Source: Arthrinium phaeospermum
Taxonomy: Eukaryota > Ascomycota > Sordariomycetes > Amphisphaeriales > Apiosporaceae
Assembly (NCBI GenBank): GCA_006503535.1
Contig: QYRS01000010.1
Coordinates: 2,728,001 to 2,792,000 of the forward strand
Length of the DNA: 64,000 nt
Direction: 5' to 3'
Part shown: in pieces, positions 41,082-52,923 of the stretch
Layout: each line of letters starts with the position of its first letter
How positions within the stretch are numbered: position 1 is the first letter of the stretch
Notes under the pieces: generated by a model
Seen by the model: only the letters and a program-made list of their open reading frames with translations
The model's database searches: none
What the model was told of the DNA's origin: nothing
Made by a program: the position numbers and the translations under genes

Positions 41082-42997
41082 TCAGGTCATGTACCGGAAG
41101 TTGTGCTGCTTCATGTCCGTCTCGTCCACGAATCCGTCTAGCGCGGTTCCTTCGTGCTGGATCGTCTCCAGCTTGCCGTACTTGCGGTCGCGCCGCCTGT
41201 TCTCCCAGGTGGCGACGGCCCAGTACGCGCCCAGGATCAGCATGCACGCCCCGTAGGCCGCCAGCATGGCCACGACGCCGCCCGTGTACCGGGGCGCCTG
41301 GTCCGACCGGAAGGTCTGCGGGCCGATCAGGTTGCCGGCGGCGTAGCCGATGGCCACGAGACTGAGGCCGGGTTCGTCGTTAGTCAGATTGGCGGCAAAA
41401 GAGGTTGTGGAGATGGGATGTGGGTGTCTCGCCGTTTCATGTCGAAAACGAAAAGAAAAGAAGAAATAAATGGGAATAGGACCTACCTGTACGCCACCGA
41501 CTTCTTCGTGTGACCACTGGTATTGGCTTGCGGCAGAGAGATGCCAACAACGTACGGTGCTTTGTTTTTGCAGATTCATCAGCACATATATTATTCAAGA
41601 GGACAATGTGAGAACCACTTACGCCAGTAGAAGTACATAAAGTACAGCCCAACCATCTGACCGGGGACGTTGCCCCTCGGCAACCCGTACACCAGCGCCG
41701 TCCCAAACGCGGGCAAGAGCAGCGCGACGGAGGCCACCACCGTACGCCGGTCCCGCCACCGCGCGGCCCAGTAGCTGAAGGCCCAGGCGCCGCCCGTGGC
41801 CACCACCCCGAACGGCATGGTGAGCAAGCTGGACTCGAGCGGGCCGAAGCCGAGGTCGTTGATGATGATGGAGCCGAACGTCTGGAGGCCCCCGTTGGGG
41901 ATGTTGATGACAATGTTGAACAGCACAATCAGCCAGACGCGGACGTCCAGCACGGCCTCGACGGCCTGGTCCCACTTCCAGCCCCCGCTCGCAACGATAC
42001 TGCCTGTCCGGTTGGCGGCGAGGCGCTGGACGGCGTGGAACTTTTGCTCGGGCGTGGCGAAGAACCGCGCGTTGAGCGGGTGGTCCGGCAGGAGGAAGAA
42101 CAGGACCACCGAGGCCAGGATGTTGATGGAGCCCGTCATGATGTAGAGGTACTGCCACTTGAACAGGGGCGCGCTGTCGGGGATCTGGCCGACGACGAAG
42201 GCGAAGAAGCCGTTCAGGATGGAGGAGAAGTAGGCGAAGACCACTGGGGAGAGCAAATGATCAGATCAGATTTGGAGGACCCAAGCAGTTGGATAGATAC
42301 CTACAGGCGTTGCGGGGCGGCTGTTCCTCCTTCTTGTAGAACGAGGCGATGATCATGGTGAGGGTGGGCGTGATGGCGGCCTCGAGGAAGCCGAGGAAGA
42401 ACCGCAGGGCCATGAAGCCCCTCCAGGACCGGCAAGGCGCGTAGCATATCGTCAGGATGGACCAGCAGAGCGACGCACTGCAGAGGAGCTTCGCCGGCGG
42501 TATTCTCTGCACAAGGTACGATGCCGGCACCAGTCCACATAGGGTCTGCTCAAGCAAGGTCAACAATGTCCATTCTAGGTTGATAGCTCATGTTCTCTGT
42601 ACTCACGCCTACAGGGAGGATACTCCCGAGCCAGCTGTACTCCTGCCCCTTGAAGTTGTTGTCCTCTTGGAACCCGTAGAGCGACGCCGTCCCGATCTGG
42701 ACCTTGTCCACGGCACCGAGAGTGGCAATGAGAAGCAGCTATGTCATGTCAATCGAGGTACTTCATGGTCCAGGGGGCTCTGCTTACCAGCGGTACCACG
42801 TGGAAGTCAATCTTCTTGACGATCGCCTTCTCCTGTGCTGGGGTCATGGGCCCAAACTCGTCGTGTGCGGCCACATATCGTGCGGCTTCATCCAAGGCGC
42901 GATCCTCGGCCGTCTTCAGTGTTTCCCCTGGGCGGGCTGAAGAGACGGGACGAACATCGTCGCCCAACTTGTCTTCTAGGGAATTCCGGGCCGCCAT
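41082..42997 (-). CDS. MFS transporter, DAL5/allantoate permease (anion:cation symporter) type
   Basis: Six exons on the - strand: 42997-42788, 42738-42607, 42545-42305, 42243-41623, 41559-41487, 41361-41082; all phases agree and give 518 residues. After a hydrophilic N-terminus with KKIDFHVVPL, typical of this family, come about 12 hydrophobic segments. Family motifs include VDKVQIGTASLYGFQEDNN, a QRIPPAKLLCS loop, ALRFFLGFLEAAITP, LPDHPLNARFF, LVYGLPRGNVPGQMVGLY, ISLPQANTSGHTKKSVAY and YAAGNLIGPQTF. Members import allantoate, ureidosuccinate, nicotinate, biotin-related acids or dipeptides by proton symport at the plasma membrane. The gene is divergent from a 5-oxoprolinase over 838 bp, which suggests that it imports 5-oxoproline or a related compound; this is inference from context only. 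Confidence 0.88.
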
Positions 42998-43834
42998 TCT
43001 GCGAGAAACACGTGAGGTGCGTTGTTCAGTTCGTAATCACTCAAGTCAATAATGGATACTGGGCATGGGAAGCAGTGGGGACCTTGTCACTGTCGAGCAC
43101 CGTTAGAAAAGGGGTTGATCAAATAGTTCACTCTCTTAGATAACCCGTTGGCTGCCAAAGCCCAGCGGCGATACTACCCCGGATTACGAGCGGGTGGTAT
43201 CTTGCCCCCGCATGCTGGACATTGGCGTTATCAGGTTCACATCGTCTCGGACCTGTGCGGCACCATATAAGAGGAGGGGGCACACGGAAATGGTACGATA
43301 AGCATGTCCGAGGGTTGTATGGAAAGAGGAGTCGCAACTATCTTCTGTTTCTGAAGAGTAGAGTCAGCGCCCTTGGTTTTGGAGATAAGCAGTCGAAACC
43401 GATGGCTACAGGGGTGTGGTTGCTGTTGGGGTATCTTATTGGCCGATCCGCCAAGATCTCTCCAACAGGCAGCAGTGTGCCGGATCCGCGGGGAAGGGAC
43501 TCGAAATGTAACCAAAGCCCAGGAGAGCGATAGTCTAACTGAAAGCAGGGAGGGGTAAGCGCTGCAGCTCGCACTGTACCGTCTGCGACCAATGAACAGA
43601 CGGACAGTCGATTGACTCGAAATCTGGACATGAACCATTGATCTACATGGTATATGGCTGTGTGACAAATGAGTAGATCTGCCGGCTTGGCAAGCCGGGC
43701 AGCACCGACGTTGACTTTGGCCCTATGGGGTTGCAGTGCATCACTTATATCAGCCACCTCTCGCGATTATCAACGTTCCTCGGACCAAGATAGCAGACCA
43801 AGACCCCAATCGTAAGCCATCTCAGTATTTGACC
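42998..43834. promoter_or_regulatory. Shared divergent promoter of permease and 5-oxoprolinase
   Basis: 838 bp. Four sites match HGATAR, the AreA/NIT2 consensus: 43138-43143, 43296-43301, 43338-43343 (reverse) and 43383-43388. A 17-bp palindrome sits at 43682-43698. No coding sequence is supported. Confidence 0.5.
43682..43698. promoter_or_regulatory. 17-bp palindrome, candidate operator
   Basis: CCGGCTTG, one central base, CAAGCCGG: perfect 8-bp arms, 137 bp before the 5-oxoprolinase ATG. It has the form expected for a dimeric regulator such as a Zn2Cys6 protein. Confidence 0.4.
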
Positions 43835-46800
43835 ATGGCCGTTGACAAATCAGCAGTCGCGCCCGTTGCCAGAAAGAGTGTCAAGTTCGCCATTGGTAAG
43901 TTTGCCTTCAATCAGTGAAATGCCAATCTTCCCCCTTTGCAACGACGAAGCTAAGCAAAGTCAGACCGTGGAGGCACCTTCACCGACGTATGGGCTTCAG
44001 CCCCCGGGAGAGACGACATCGTCATCAAGCTGTTGTCAGTCGACCCCTCCAACTACGACGATGCCCCGGCCGAGGGAATCCGGCGGGCTCTGGAGATGAT
44101 CTCTGGGTCCGAGATCCCCCGGCGTGCTCCGATCCCCAAAGAGCTAATCCACTCCATCCGCATGGGCACGACGGTGGCTACCAATGGTGAGTGAATCCTA
44201 AGCCCCAAGTACCACCATTGCTACTGACGACACCTACATTAGCGCTGCTCGAGAGAAAAGGCACGAGACACGCCTTCATCGTCAACCGGGGCTTTGGGGA
44301 TCTCCTGGAAATTGGTTACCAGTCGCGGCCAAGACTATTCGACCTGGGCATAGTCAAGCCGGAGCTGCTCTACGACGAGGTCGTCGAGATATCCGAACGG
44401 CTGACGGTGGAAGAGTACGACGAGGACGTGACCAAAGACCGCCGGCCGCCCCTGGAAGAAGTCCCCGGGGTACTGGTCCGGGGCTCCACCGGCGACATGC
44501 TCCGCATCATCCGACCCCTCGACGAGGAGGAAGTACGGGCAAAGCTACAAGCCATCAAGGCCAAGGGAATCGACGCCGTGGCCGTCTGCCTCGCCCACTC
44601 GTACCTCTACCCGAAGCACGAGGAGCGCGTGGCCGAGCTGGCCCGGGAGCTCGGGTTCGCCCACGTCTCCATCTCGTCCGCGGTGGGCTCCAACATGATC
44701 AAGATGATTTCGCGGGGCTCCTCGGCCTCGGCCGACGCCTACCTGACGCCTGAGATCGCCCGCTACGTCTCCGGTTTCGCTCGGGGATTCGAGGACGGGA
44801 ACTTGGACGGCGTGACTTGCGAGTTCATGCAGAGCGACGGCGGGTTGGTGAGCCACAAGAGCTTTAGTGGCTTGAAAGGGATTCTTAGCGGGCCGGCTGG
44901 TGAGTGACATTCTCCATACCTTCATCTTCTTCCATATCACTGTCGAGTTACTCAGAGTGCATCAGGCGGCGTCGTAGGCCACGCCCGCACCTCGTACGAC
45001 GGCCGGTCCCCCGTGGTGGGCTTCGACATGGGCGGCACCAGCACCGACGTGAGCCGCTTCGGCGGCGCCCTCGAGCACGTCTTCGAGACGACGACGGCCG
45101 GCGTGGCGATCCAGTCCCCGCAGCTCGACATCAATACCGTGGCGGCGGGCGGCGGCTCCATGCTCTTCTGGCGCGACGGGCTCCTCAAAGTCGGGCCCGA
45201 CAGCGCCGGCGCCCACCCGGGCCCCGCCTCGTACCGAAAAGGCGGGCCCTTGACCGTGACGGACGCCAACCTCTTCCTGGGCCGGCTGATACCCGACTAT
45301 TTCCCCGCCATCTTCGGGCCCCACGAAGACCAGCCCCTGGACTCGGATATCGTGGCCCAGAAGTTCGAGCAGCTCGCCGACGAGATCAACCGCGACACCG
45401 CCGGCGGCGGCAGCAGCCCCATGACGGCGGCCGAGGTGGCGCACGGCTTCGTCGACGTGGCCAACGAGTCCATGTGCCGGCCGATCCGCGCCCTGACCGA
45501 GGCCCGCGGCTTCGAGACGGCCCAGCACAACCTCGCCACGTTTGGCGGCGCGGGCGGCCAGCACGCCTGCGAGATTGCCCGCAAGCTCGGCATCCGCCGC
45601 ATCGTCATCCACCGGTACTCGAGCATCCTGTCCGCGTACGGCATGGCCCTGGCCGAGATCGTGCAGGAGGCCCAGGAGCCGTCGTCGGAGGTCTTGTCGG
45701 AGGTGTCGCTGCCCAGGATCGACGAACGTATCGCGGTCTTGAAACAGAAGGTTACAGAGGGTCTTAGGGGGCAGGGGATTCAGCTGCAGGCCGACATGGC
45801 ACATGAAGTCTATCTCAACCTGCGGTACCACGGGACCGACACCAACTTCATGGTTTTGGCTCCTGTCGACGGGGACTGGAGATCGGCCTTTGAGAGGGAG
45901 CATCTCCGAGAGCTGTCGTTCGTGTTTCCCAAGGACCGTAAGGTCTTGGTGGACGATGTCCGAGTTCGCGGTGTGGGCAAAAGCGGCGAGGTTAGCCGGG
46001 ATAACGAGAAGCTGGTGCTCGAGCTGGAGAGCAGCTTTGAACAGTCAAAAACCCCGCCGCAAAGAACAGTAAGTCCGTGTCTGGGTCCCTAATTACTCTC
46101 ATTTTGCTAAATGAGTGTCTGCTAGGCCGACGTGTTCTTCCCCGACGGTGGGATGCAGCCGACCCAGGTCTACCTTCTCGGCAGCCTGAATCCGGGTACT
46201 TTGGTCCACGGTCCGGCCATCATCATCGACAGCACCCAGACCATCGTCGTGGTGCCGCAATCGCAGGCCCGCATCCTGACATCCCATGTCGTCATTGACC
46301 TCGTTGATGATGGCGTAGCTGAGAACCAGCGGAACAACCCGCCCGACCAGCAGCAGCAGGAGTTGGTGGCGGATCCCATCAAGCTGAGCATCTTCGGCCA
46401 CCGGTTCATGAGCATCGCCGAGCAGATGGGCCGGACCCTCCAAAAGACCAGCCTTTCGCTCAACATCAAGGAGCGTCTGGACTTCTCCTGCGCCATCTTC
46501 AGCCCCGACGGCGAGCTGGTCGCCAATGCGCCCCACGTCCCGGTGCACCTGGGCAGCATGAGCTACGCCGTCAAGTACCAGCATAACTTGCATATGGGAG
46601 AGCTCAGACCCGGTGACGTGCTCGTGTCGAATCATCCGGAGGCGGGAGGCACTCATTTACCAGGTACGGGAATTGGTATCCCCGGGAAACTAAGTCATAC
46701 TGAGTTGCACGTTTCTAGACATCACCGTCATCACTCCCGTCTTCGACTCCGACGGCAAGACCATCTGCTTCTACACTGCATCCCGGGGTCATCATTTGGA

Positions 46801-48435
46801 CATTGGTGGCTACCGAGGAAACTCCATGCCCCCGTACGTATTGTCACTCTTCCCTGCTGACCTCCTGCTAAACTCCATCAGGGACTCGACCATGCTCTGG
46901 CAGGAAGGCGCCGCCATCAAGTCCTTCTTCCTGGTCCGCGACCACCGCTTCGACGAGGACGGCATCGTCCAGATCCTCCTCGCGCCGGGCCAGCACCCCA
47001 ACTGCAGCGGCTCCCGGCGGCTCGGCGACAACCTGTCGGACCTGAAGGCGCAGGTCGCCGCCAACGCCAAGGGCGCCGCCCTCATCGACGCCCTCATGGC
47101 CGAGTACGGCCAGCGCACGGTGCACTTCTACATGCGGCAGATCCAGGCCAACGCCGAGGTCGCGGTCCGGAGCTACCTGAAGGCCACCCACCGCCGCTTC
47201 GGGGGCCGGCCCCTGAGGGCGCGGGACTACCTCGACAACGGCAGCGTGATGCAGGTCGCCGTCACCCTCGACGAGACCGGGTTCGGCACCTTCGACTTTA
47301 GCGGCACGTCGTGCGAGATGCTGTCCAACATGAACGCGCCGCCCGCCATCACCTTCTCGGCGCTCATCTACACGCTGCGCCTGCTGATCGGGTCCGACAT
47401 CCCGCTCAACCAGGGCTGCCTCGCGCCGACCAAGGTGATTCTGCCCAAGAACTGTTTTCTGAATCCGTCTGCCGGGCCCGCCGTGTAAGTAGCCTTCGTT
47501 GCAAATTGCATTCCTAGTTGCACTAATCTGACATCCGACAGCTGCTGTGGCAACACACTGACCTCCCAGCGTCTCGTGGACCTCCTGCTCAAGGCCTTCC
47601 GCGCCGCGGCCGGCTCGCAGGGCTGCATGAACTGCTTCGGCTTCTTCGGCAACTGTGCCGACGACGGTGACACCGACAAGGCCGGCTTCGGGTTCGGGTA
47701 TGGCGAGACCATCTGCGGGGGCGAAGGCGCTGGTCCGACATGGCACGGCGCTTCTGTGAGTATCTATTCTTTCTCGTACACCTCCGGTCCTTTGCAATCT
47801 TCTTCGTAACCAAATTTCTTTGTGTATTCATTGAATGGGGAGTATCCGTCACCGCTCTTCCGAAGGCTAACCCCAAATCGCAGGCCGTCCAAGTCCACAT
47901 GACCAACACCCGCACCACCGACCTCGAGATCCTCGAAAAGCGGTACCCGGTCCTCCTGCGCGAGTTCTCCATCCGTCGGGGCAGCGGCGGGCCCGGTCAG
48001 CTCCGGGGCGGCGACGGCGTTGTGCGCGACTGGGAGTGCCGCGCCCCTCTCACCTTTGGCCTCATCACGGAGCGGCGCGTGCACCGGCCCTACGGCATGT
48101 TCGGCGGCGAGGGCGGGGCTTCGGGGGCCAACTACTGGGTACAGAAGGACGGCGAAGAGGGGGAGCGCTGGATCAACATTGGCAGTCGCGGGCAGGTCGA
48201 CATGCGGACGGGGGATCGCTGCGTTATTCACACGCCTGGCGGTGGGGGCTGGGGCCGGCCGGATGATTTCGCTGAGGACGAGATTGATCGGATCGTGAGG
48301 GAAGAGGTTGAATGTGGCGGCAGTGGCAGCAGCAACGGAATTGGGGCTGGGGCAAAGGAGAAGGCTGAGGTGGCTTACCCTCGAGCCGTGGGAAGCATTC
48401 ATGCTTATGCTGCTGCACAGGAGGCTTCTTCATAG
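43835..48435 (+). CDS. OXP1: 5-oxoprolinase (ATP-hydrolysing), HyuA-HyuB fusion
   Basis: Nine exons: 43835-43895, 43965-44186, 44243-44899, 44966-46068, 46126-46663, 46719-46833, 46882-47484, 47542-47755, 47884-48435; all junctions are GT-AG and frame-consistent, giving 1,354 residues, the usual size for eukaryotic 5-oxoprolinase. The N-terminal half is hydantoinase A-like: [73 protein letters not shown] and [17 protein letters not shown]. The C-terminal half is hydantoinase B-like: [72 protein letters not shown] and GGGGWGRP near the end. Known reaction: 5-oxo-L-proline + ATP to L-glutamate, in the gamma-glutamyl cycle of glutathione turnover, in the cytosol. A Gly/Ser-rich tail after residue 1315 is unusual but short. 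Confidence 0.93.
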
Positions 48436-48650
48436 ATTGACGCTATTTGGGCAAATATCTTAGTATATAGTGGCAAGCCATCCGTGCCAGCCATGGAGTA
48501 GATTGGCAAGAACGAAAACAGTGACTTAAGTAAGTTGACTACCAAACTAATTTTCTAGATAAATGACTAATTCCTCATCGTCTTACCAAGGTCATTATCC
48601 CGCCACAAATCCTGAAATGCCGAATCGAAAGTTCCTATAAACCTGACGAA

Positions 48651-49727
48651 TCACTTATCACGCGTAACATAGTCCTGCATCGCCTTATCAATCTTCCCCA
48701 ATGCATCTCTTTCGCTTATATCGACGACATCGTGAAGCCACTCAAGTTCATTCAGGTACCTAGACCATAGCCACTCTGGAGTTTGACTTTCTTCTTCACA
48801 GATCCTATATAACGTATGGAGGAAGATGGATTCATCTTGGTTTTGTTTCCTCTCGACGCACAAAGCGCATGTGTTAATAAGTACGGCTCGCATCCCCGGA
48901 TCTGGGATTCGTCCGAGAAACAGTCCACGTGTCGTCATCCTCTTCACCGTTCTATAATCAATGGTGTCCACGGCTGATCTTGCGTACAGTCGTGCTAAAA
49001 GGAGGCGATGGGCCTCTAATATCCCGTATGTCGCTCTACGTTCGACGGTAGAATGTTCTGTGGCTGTCAAAGATGAGCCATAACGACTTTTCTCAGGACA
49101 GGGGGATATAAGAAATGCTTACTTTCAGCATTGATTTGAAGGCGTTTAGCGGTACTTTTGGCCACAGACTTGTTGCATCTACCTGTACCAAAATATTGTT
49201 AGCCATTAGTATGATCGCGTGAAGACTACTCGGCGAAAAGCGTACCAAATGTGTCTCTCATATAGCCGAGCAAGCCTTCCCTAAATGGTGACCCATTTAC
49301 AGACTTTAAAATCAACAGGATATCAGTCATCTTCTCCGCGGAGGGAGATGTTGGGTTGCACCATGAAATTCCCGCGGCAATAGCATCAATCAGGATAGCA
49401 CCGGGATCCTCGCTTATTGAATCGGTAACTGGTCATGAGACTTAGCTTGTGATCTATCGCTAAACAATCAAAGTGCTACACACAAGCGTCCTGCTGGAAG
49501 AACTCCGCGCCCATCTGGCATATCCTAGGATCCTCGACGTTCTGCTTGACATCTTTCAGCTGACCATTGGCAATGCCGAGCAATTTCTCAGCAAATTGCT
49601 CCGGTGGTTGTGATTCTGACGCCTCGGTTCTGAGGTACGCATCAAGATGGAAAATAACATGGTTCCGCCTTTCCCCGAACTTCACTGAAGAGGGGAAGAG
49701 CATTATGTGTTCTTGTGGTGTCGTCAT
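48651..49727 (-). CDS. Protein of unknown function, 299 residues, four exons
   Basis: Exons on the - strand: 49727-49484, 49428-49246, 49182-49123, 49063-48651. Each intron is 55-63 nt with clear donors (GTGTGT, GTACGC, GTAAGC) and AG acceptors, and all phases fit, so I think the gene is real. The protein starts MTTPQEHIMLFPSS and appears all alpha-helical and soluble, with LTEASESQPP-like polar loops, a helix GLLGYMRDTF, and a C-terminal part rich in Glu/Arg (CEEESQTPEWLWSRYLNELE). No signal peptide, membrane helix or known motif. Third codon positions are clearly less GC-rich than in the neighbouring oxoprolinase, proteasome and BYE1 genes, suggesting a young or accessory gene. Function unknown. 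Confidence 0.62.
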
Positions 49728-50533
49728 GAGGTCAACGATGTATCAATTGAATATGATGCTTCGAAGGACTTGCAGTATGAGCGCGATTCAGAATCTGTTA
49801 CGTTAGACCTCATATACCTGTGCTTTCTTTGTTCCTGTCAGCATCGGTACCCTACACTCCTCAAGCGAGGATGCTTGATTGCATGCAACTTCGTGTATGA
49901 GAGATCCGTGTATCAGGAGGTCGGAAACGGCCTGGTGTGCCGGTGTTTGCTGTTGCTGGAATCCGAAGTATGGAATGGAGTCGGCCGACAAACCAACAGT
50001 ATTGTTACCGGTCGAAAGTCTGGAACATCAGCGAATGATGGAGAGATCGTTGTTGATTGTGTGTAATTGGCTAGGTGCTGCGTGGACAGGAAGTACGCAT
50101 CGCCGCTTTGGGAAACATGACACCAAGCTGCACGTGTCAAGCAATCGCATATTGATGCGAAATTATCTGGTCTGCACCGCCAAAGAATGTTGTTGGGCGC
50201 TGCATATAAGGCTGTCGTGTTGTTCTGGCAACATTACTTAGGTACCTGCTATGTGCATAGAGAAAACATGGGCGCTCAAGTACGCCATCATTTGACCACC
50301 ACCATTTGATGTCACAGCAAGATAAGGGAAGGAAAAAGGTGGCAGAGAACTGATCTTTCTCGACCTAGCAGCACCACAAAGCCACTTCACGCCTTTCACA
50401 TTGCAATACGAGAACTGGATGTGGCCAGAAATCATCGCCGGTCATGCCAGTCGTCAATTGTTTTGGTGTCATATTAGTACAGCTGCTCTATGATGTGACC
50501 CATATTCCCGTGACAAAGCCCACGGGTTTTGCT
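49728..50533. other. Intergenic region
   Basis: Upstream of the unknown gene and downstream of the proteasome gene, both - strand. Short frames only, nothing recognised. Confidence 0.45.
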
Positions 50534-51508
50534 CTAGTTGTCTTCGGTGTTCTCGTTCTTGGCCAGATCGTTCTCCTTCAGTAGCGTGGTGATCTCGTCC
50601 GCGCTCCACAGGCGGTGGTAGATCTTGCCGTCCTCTGTCTGGCCCACCGTCGCGAACTCAACTAGAGGGGATGTCAGTATGTCAATATGGGCTGAGGTTG
50701 CAGGGGCACATACTCTTCTCGCTGCTCAGCTTCGTCGAGTCCATCGTCTTGCTGAGCACCTTGACCGCCATGGCGCACGCCTCCTTCAGGGTGCAGTCCT
50801 CCTTGTAGTCCTGCTTCAGCAAGCTCGAGGCGCTCGCGTTGTTGGCACCGGCGCTCGTCGCCTTCCAGCCGCCGTAGTTGCCCGAGGGGTTGCTGAGGTA
50901 GAGCTGGAACTGGCGCTGGGGGTCCCAGCCGGCGTAGATGAAGGAGACACCGAAGGGTCTGAGGCCACCGTGTTGTGTGTATCCCTGCTTCAGGTCGCAG
51001 AGGCGGCGCACGAGCTGCTCGCAGGGGATGTCTTCATTGTAGGTGAGGAGGTAGCGTTGGGCGGCTTGGCGGGCGTAGTTGATGAGGATGTTGGCATCGG
51101 CCGTCATGCCAGCGACGGCGCAGATCATGTTGCTGCGTGCATCTGTTAGCCCATGTGATGATGCATTGCATGGTGTCTCAGGCGCCACCTACTCGTTCAG
51201 AATGTACAGCTTCTCGGCGGATGTGTCCTGCTCCAGCAGCTTGGATGTGACCTTGCGCTCGGCGGCCAAGACGATGCCATCCTTGGCGAGGATGCCGATG
51301 GCGGTACCGGCGTGGGAAATGGCCTCGAGGGCGTACTCGACCTGGTAGAGGCGGCCTTCGGGGGAGAAGATGGTTGTCTGGAGGGGCAAGGGTCAGCTTT
51401 TGTCGGGTGCGGGCGGCGGCGCTTCCACAGCGGCCAGATGCGGGAGGATGGGGATTGGCAGAGGCAGGCAGGCAGGCAGCTTACTCGGGAATCGTAGCGG
51501 CGAGACAT
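50534..51508 (-). CDS. PRE9: 20S proteasome subunit alpha3 (alpha type-4)
   Basis: Four exons on the - strand: 51508-51485, 51377-51193, 51132-50714, 50661-50534; 251 residues. The proteasome alpha signature is intact: [20 protein letters not shown], then [89 protein letters not shown] and [12 protein letters not shown] follow and match PSMA4/Pre9 closely. Known role: structural alpha-ring subunit that gates the 20S core; in yeast it is the only non-essential 20S subunit. The coding first exon is only 24 nt long. The gene is divergent from BYE1 over 1.4 kb. Confidence 0.95.
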
Positions 51509-52923
51509 GATGGCGAGATGTGAGTAATGCAAATGGCCCGCAGCGGCTGGTTGGGTATTTGCAGTATGGGACCCGAAGAGACGGCGATGTTTCTTCGACG
51601 GTCGGGTTTGGCAGGTATCGTGGGTCGGAGGTTGTGATGATGGCGGGAAGGCTGAGGGACCGACGTAAGGTTAGTGGCAGGCAGAGAGCTGGCCAACGCA
51701 ATTGATACCGCGCTAGGGAAGGCTGGCTGGAGCTGTAGCAGTGATGCTAGGCAAGAGCCCACACGCGTACGGGTGGCAGCTGCGATTAGATAAGAGATTA
51801 GATAATGGGTGGTGCTTGTTGGAGGTACTGCCACAGGAGCTCGAGCTTGGAGCTTCCGCCACAAGGAAGCTGTCCAGACTGAGTCAGACTGGTCGGGCCA
51901 CTTCTCAACCGGGTGGAAGGTTCTGGTCCGTGCAGCGCCTGGGCCTGGAAGTCTCGACAAAGTATCGCGCCCTACTGCCTCAGCGGCGGCAGTACCTGGA
52001 GAAACAGAAAGCAGGGCCGGGAATGCACTTGATCGACCCAATCAACCCACCTCCGCTTCTTCTGGCCTGCCACTCCTCCGCACCCCTTCTAAGTTCTTAC
52101 CCGAGCCCTCCCAATCTTCACCAGCCTACTCTGCTGCTCTCTCCACTGCCGCCCTCTCACCTCTCCATCTTCCATCCTCTTTCCCACACTGTCGCAGCAT
52201 GTGAGGGGTCAGTCCGATCAATGCCTTCGAACCTATTACCACTACCTCTACGATTCCCACGCGACACCCGTCTGGCATGATTCGCAGCTGTTCCTCCGTT
52301 TCCGACCGACATCGACTTTGCGACTGAAATCTTCCCTCCCCCAAACCAAAACTCCACTTAACGAGGCACGCGATCTCGCGACCGTGATTTTTCCCGTTTC
52401 CGCATTCCGTTTCGCAACACCACCGGCTCACCTCCCCCACGCGCCGCAATCCACTCGAACTCCCTCACAACTGTTGATCTCGCTGTCGCCTAGTACACCG
52501 CGACACAGCTGACAGACAGCTTGGGGAAGTTTCTTCTCTCCCGATCGTAGGTTGGAGGGAATTGGTCGACGACCCGGGGACTGGTGACGCTGCCTACACA
52601 TTTGGCACTTTTGCGACGGCGCAAGTCAAACCACTCTGCCTTGCCTGTGTCGCGTCTCTCTGCCTTTTTTCTTCAAAGCAATAGTTGAACCTTGCTGCGT
52701 AGAGTTCTTTCCATGATTGCCCGGACAGTGACCGCCCGCCCTACCATTGCACTCCCCCATCGGCCTGCAAGCCACCACTAGTAAATACATACATACGCCT
52801 GTCGCATACAAAGCGGTCCATCCTGCAAACATCGGGGGCAACGGACACCACCACAGCAAACCACACGCAGCTCGTATAAGAACACAACGCAGCTTCACTC
52901 TGTAACAGACTCACACATCCACA
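51509..52923. other. Divergent promoter region, PRE9 / BYE1
   Basis: About 1.4 kb. The right half (52040-52920) is rich in C/T and probably BYE1 5' UTR. No other gene supported. Confidence 0.5.
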
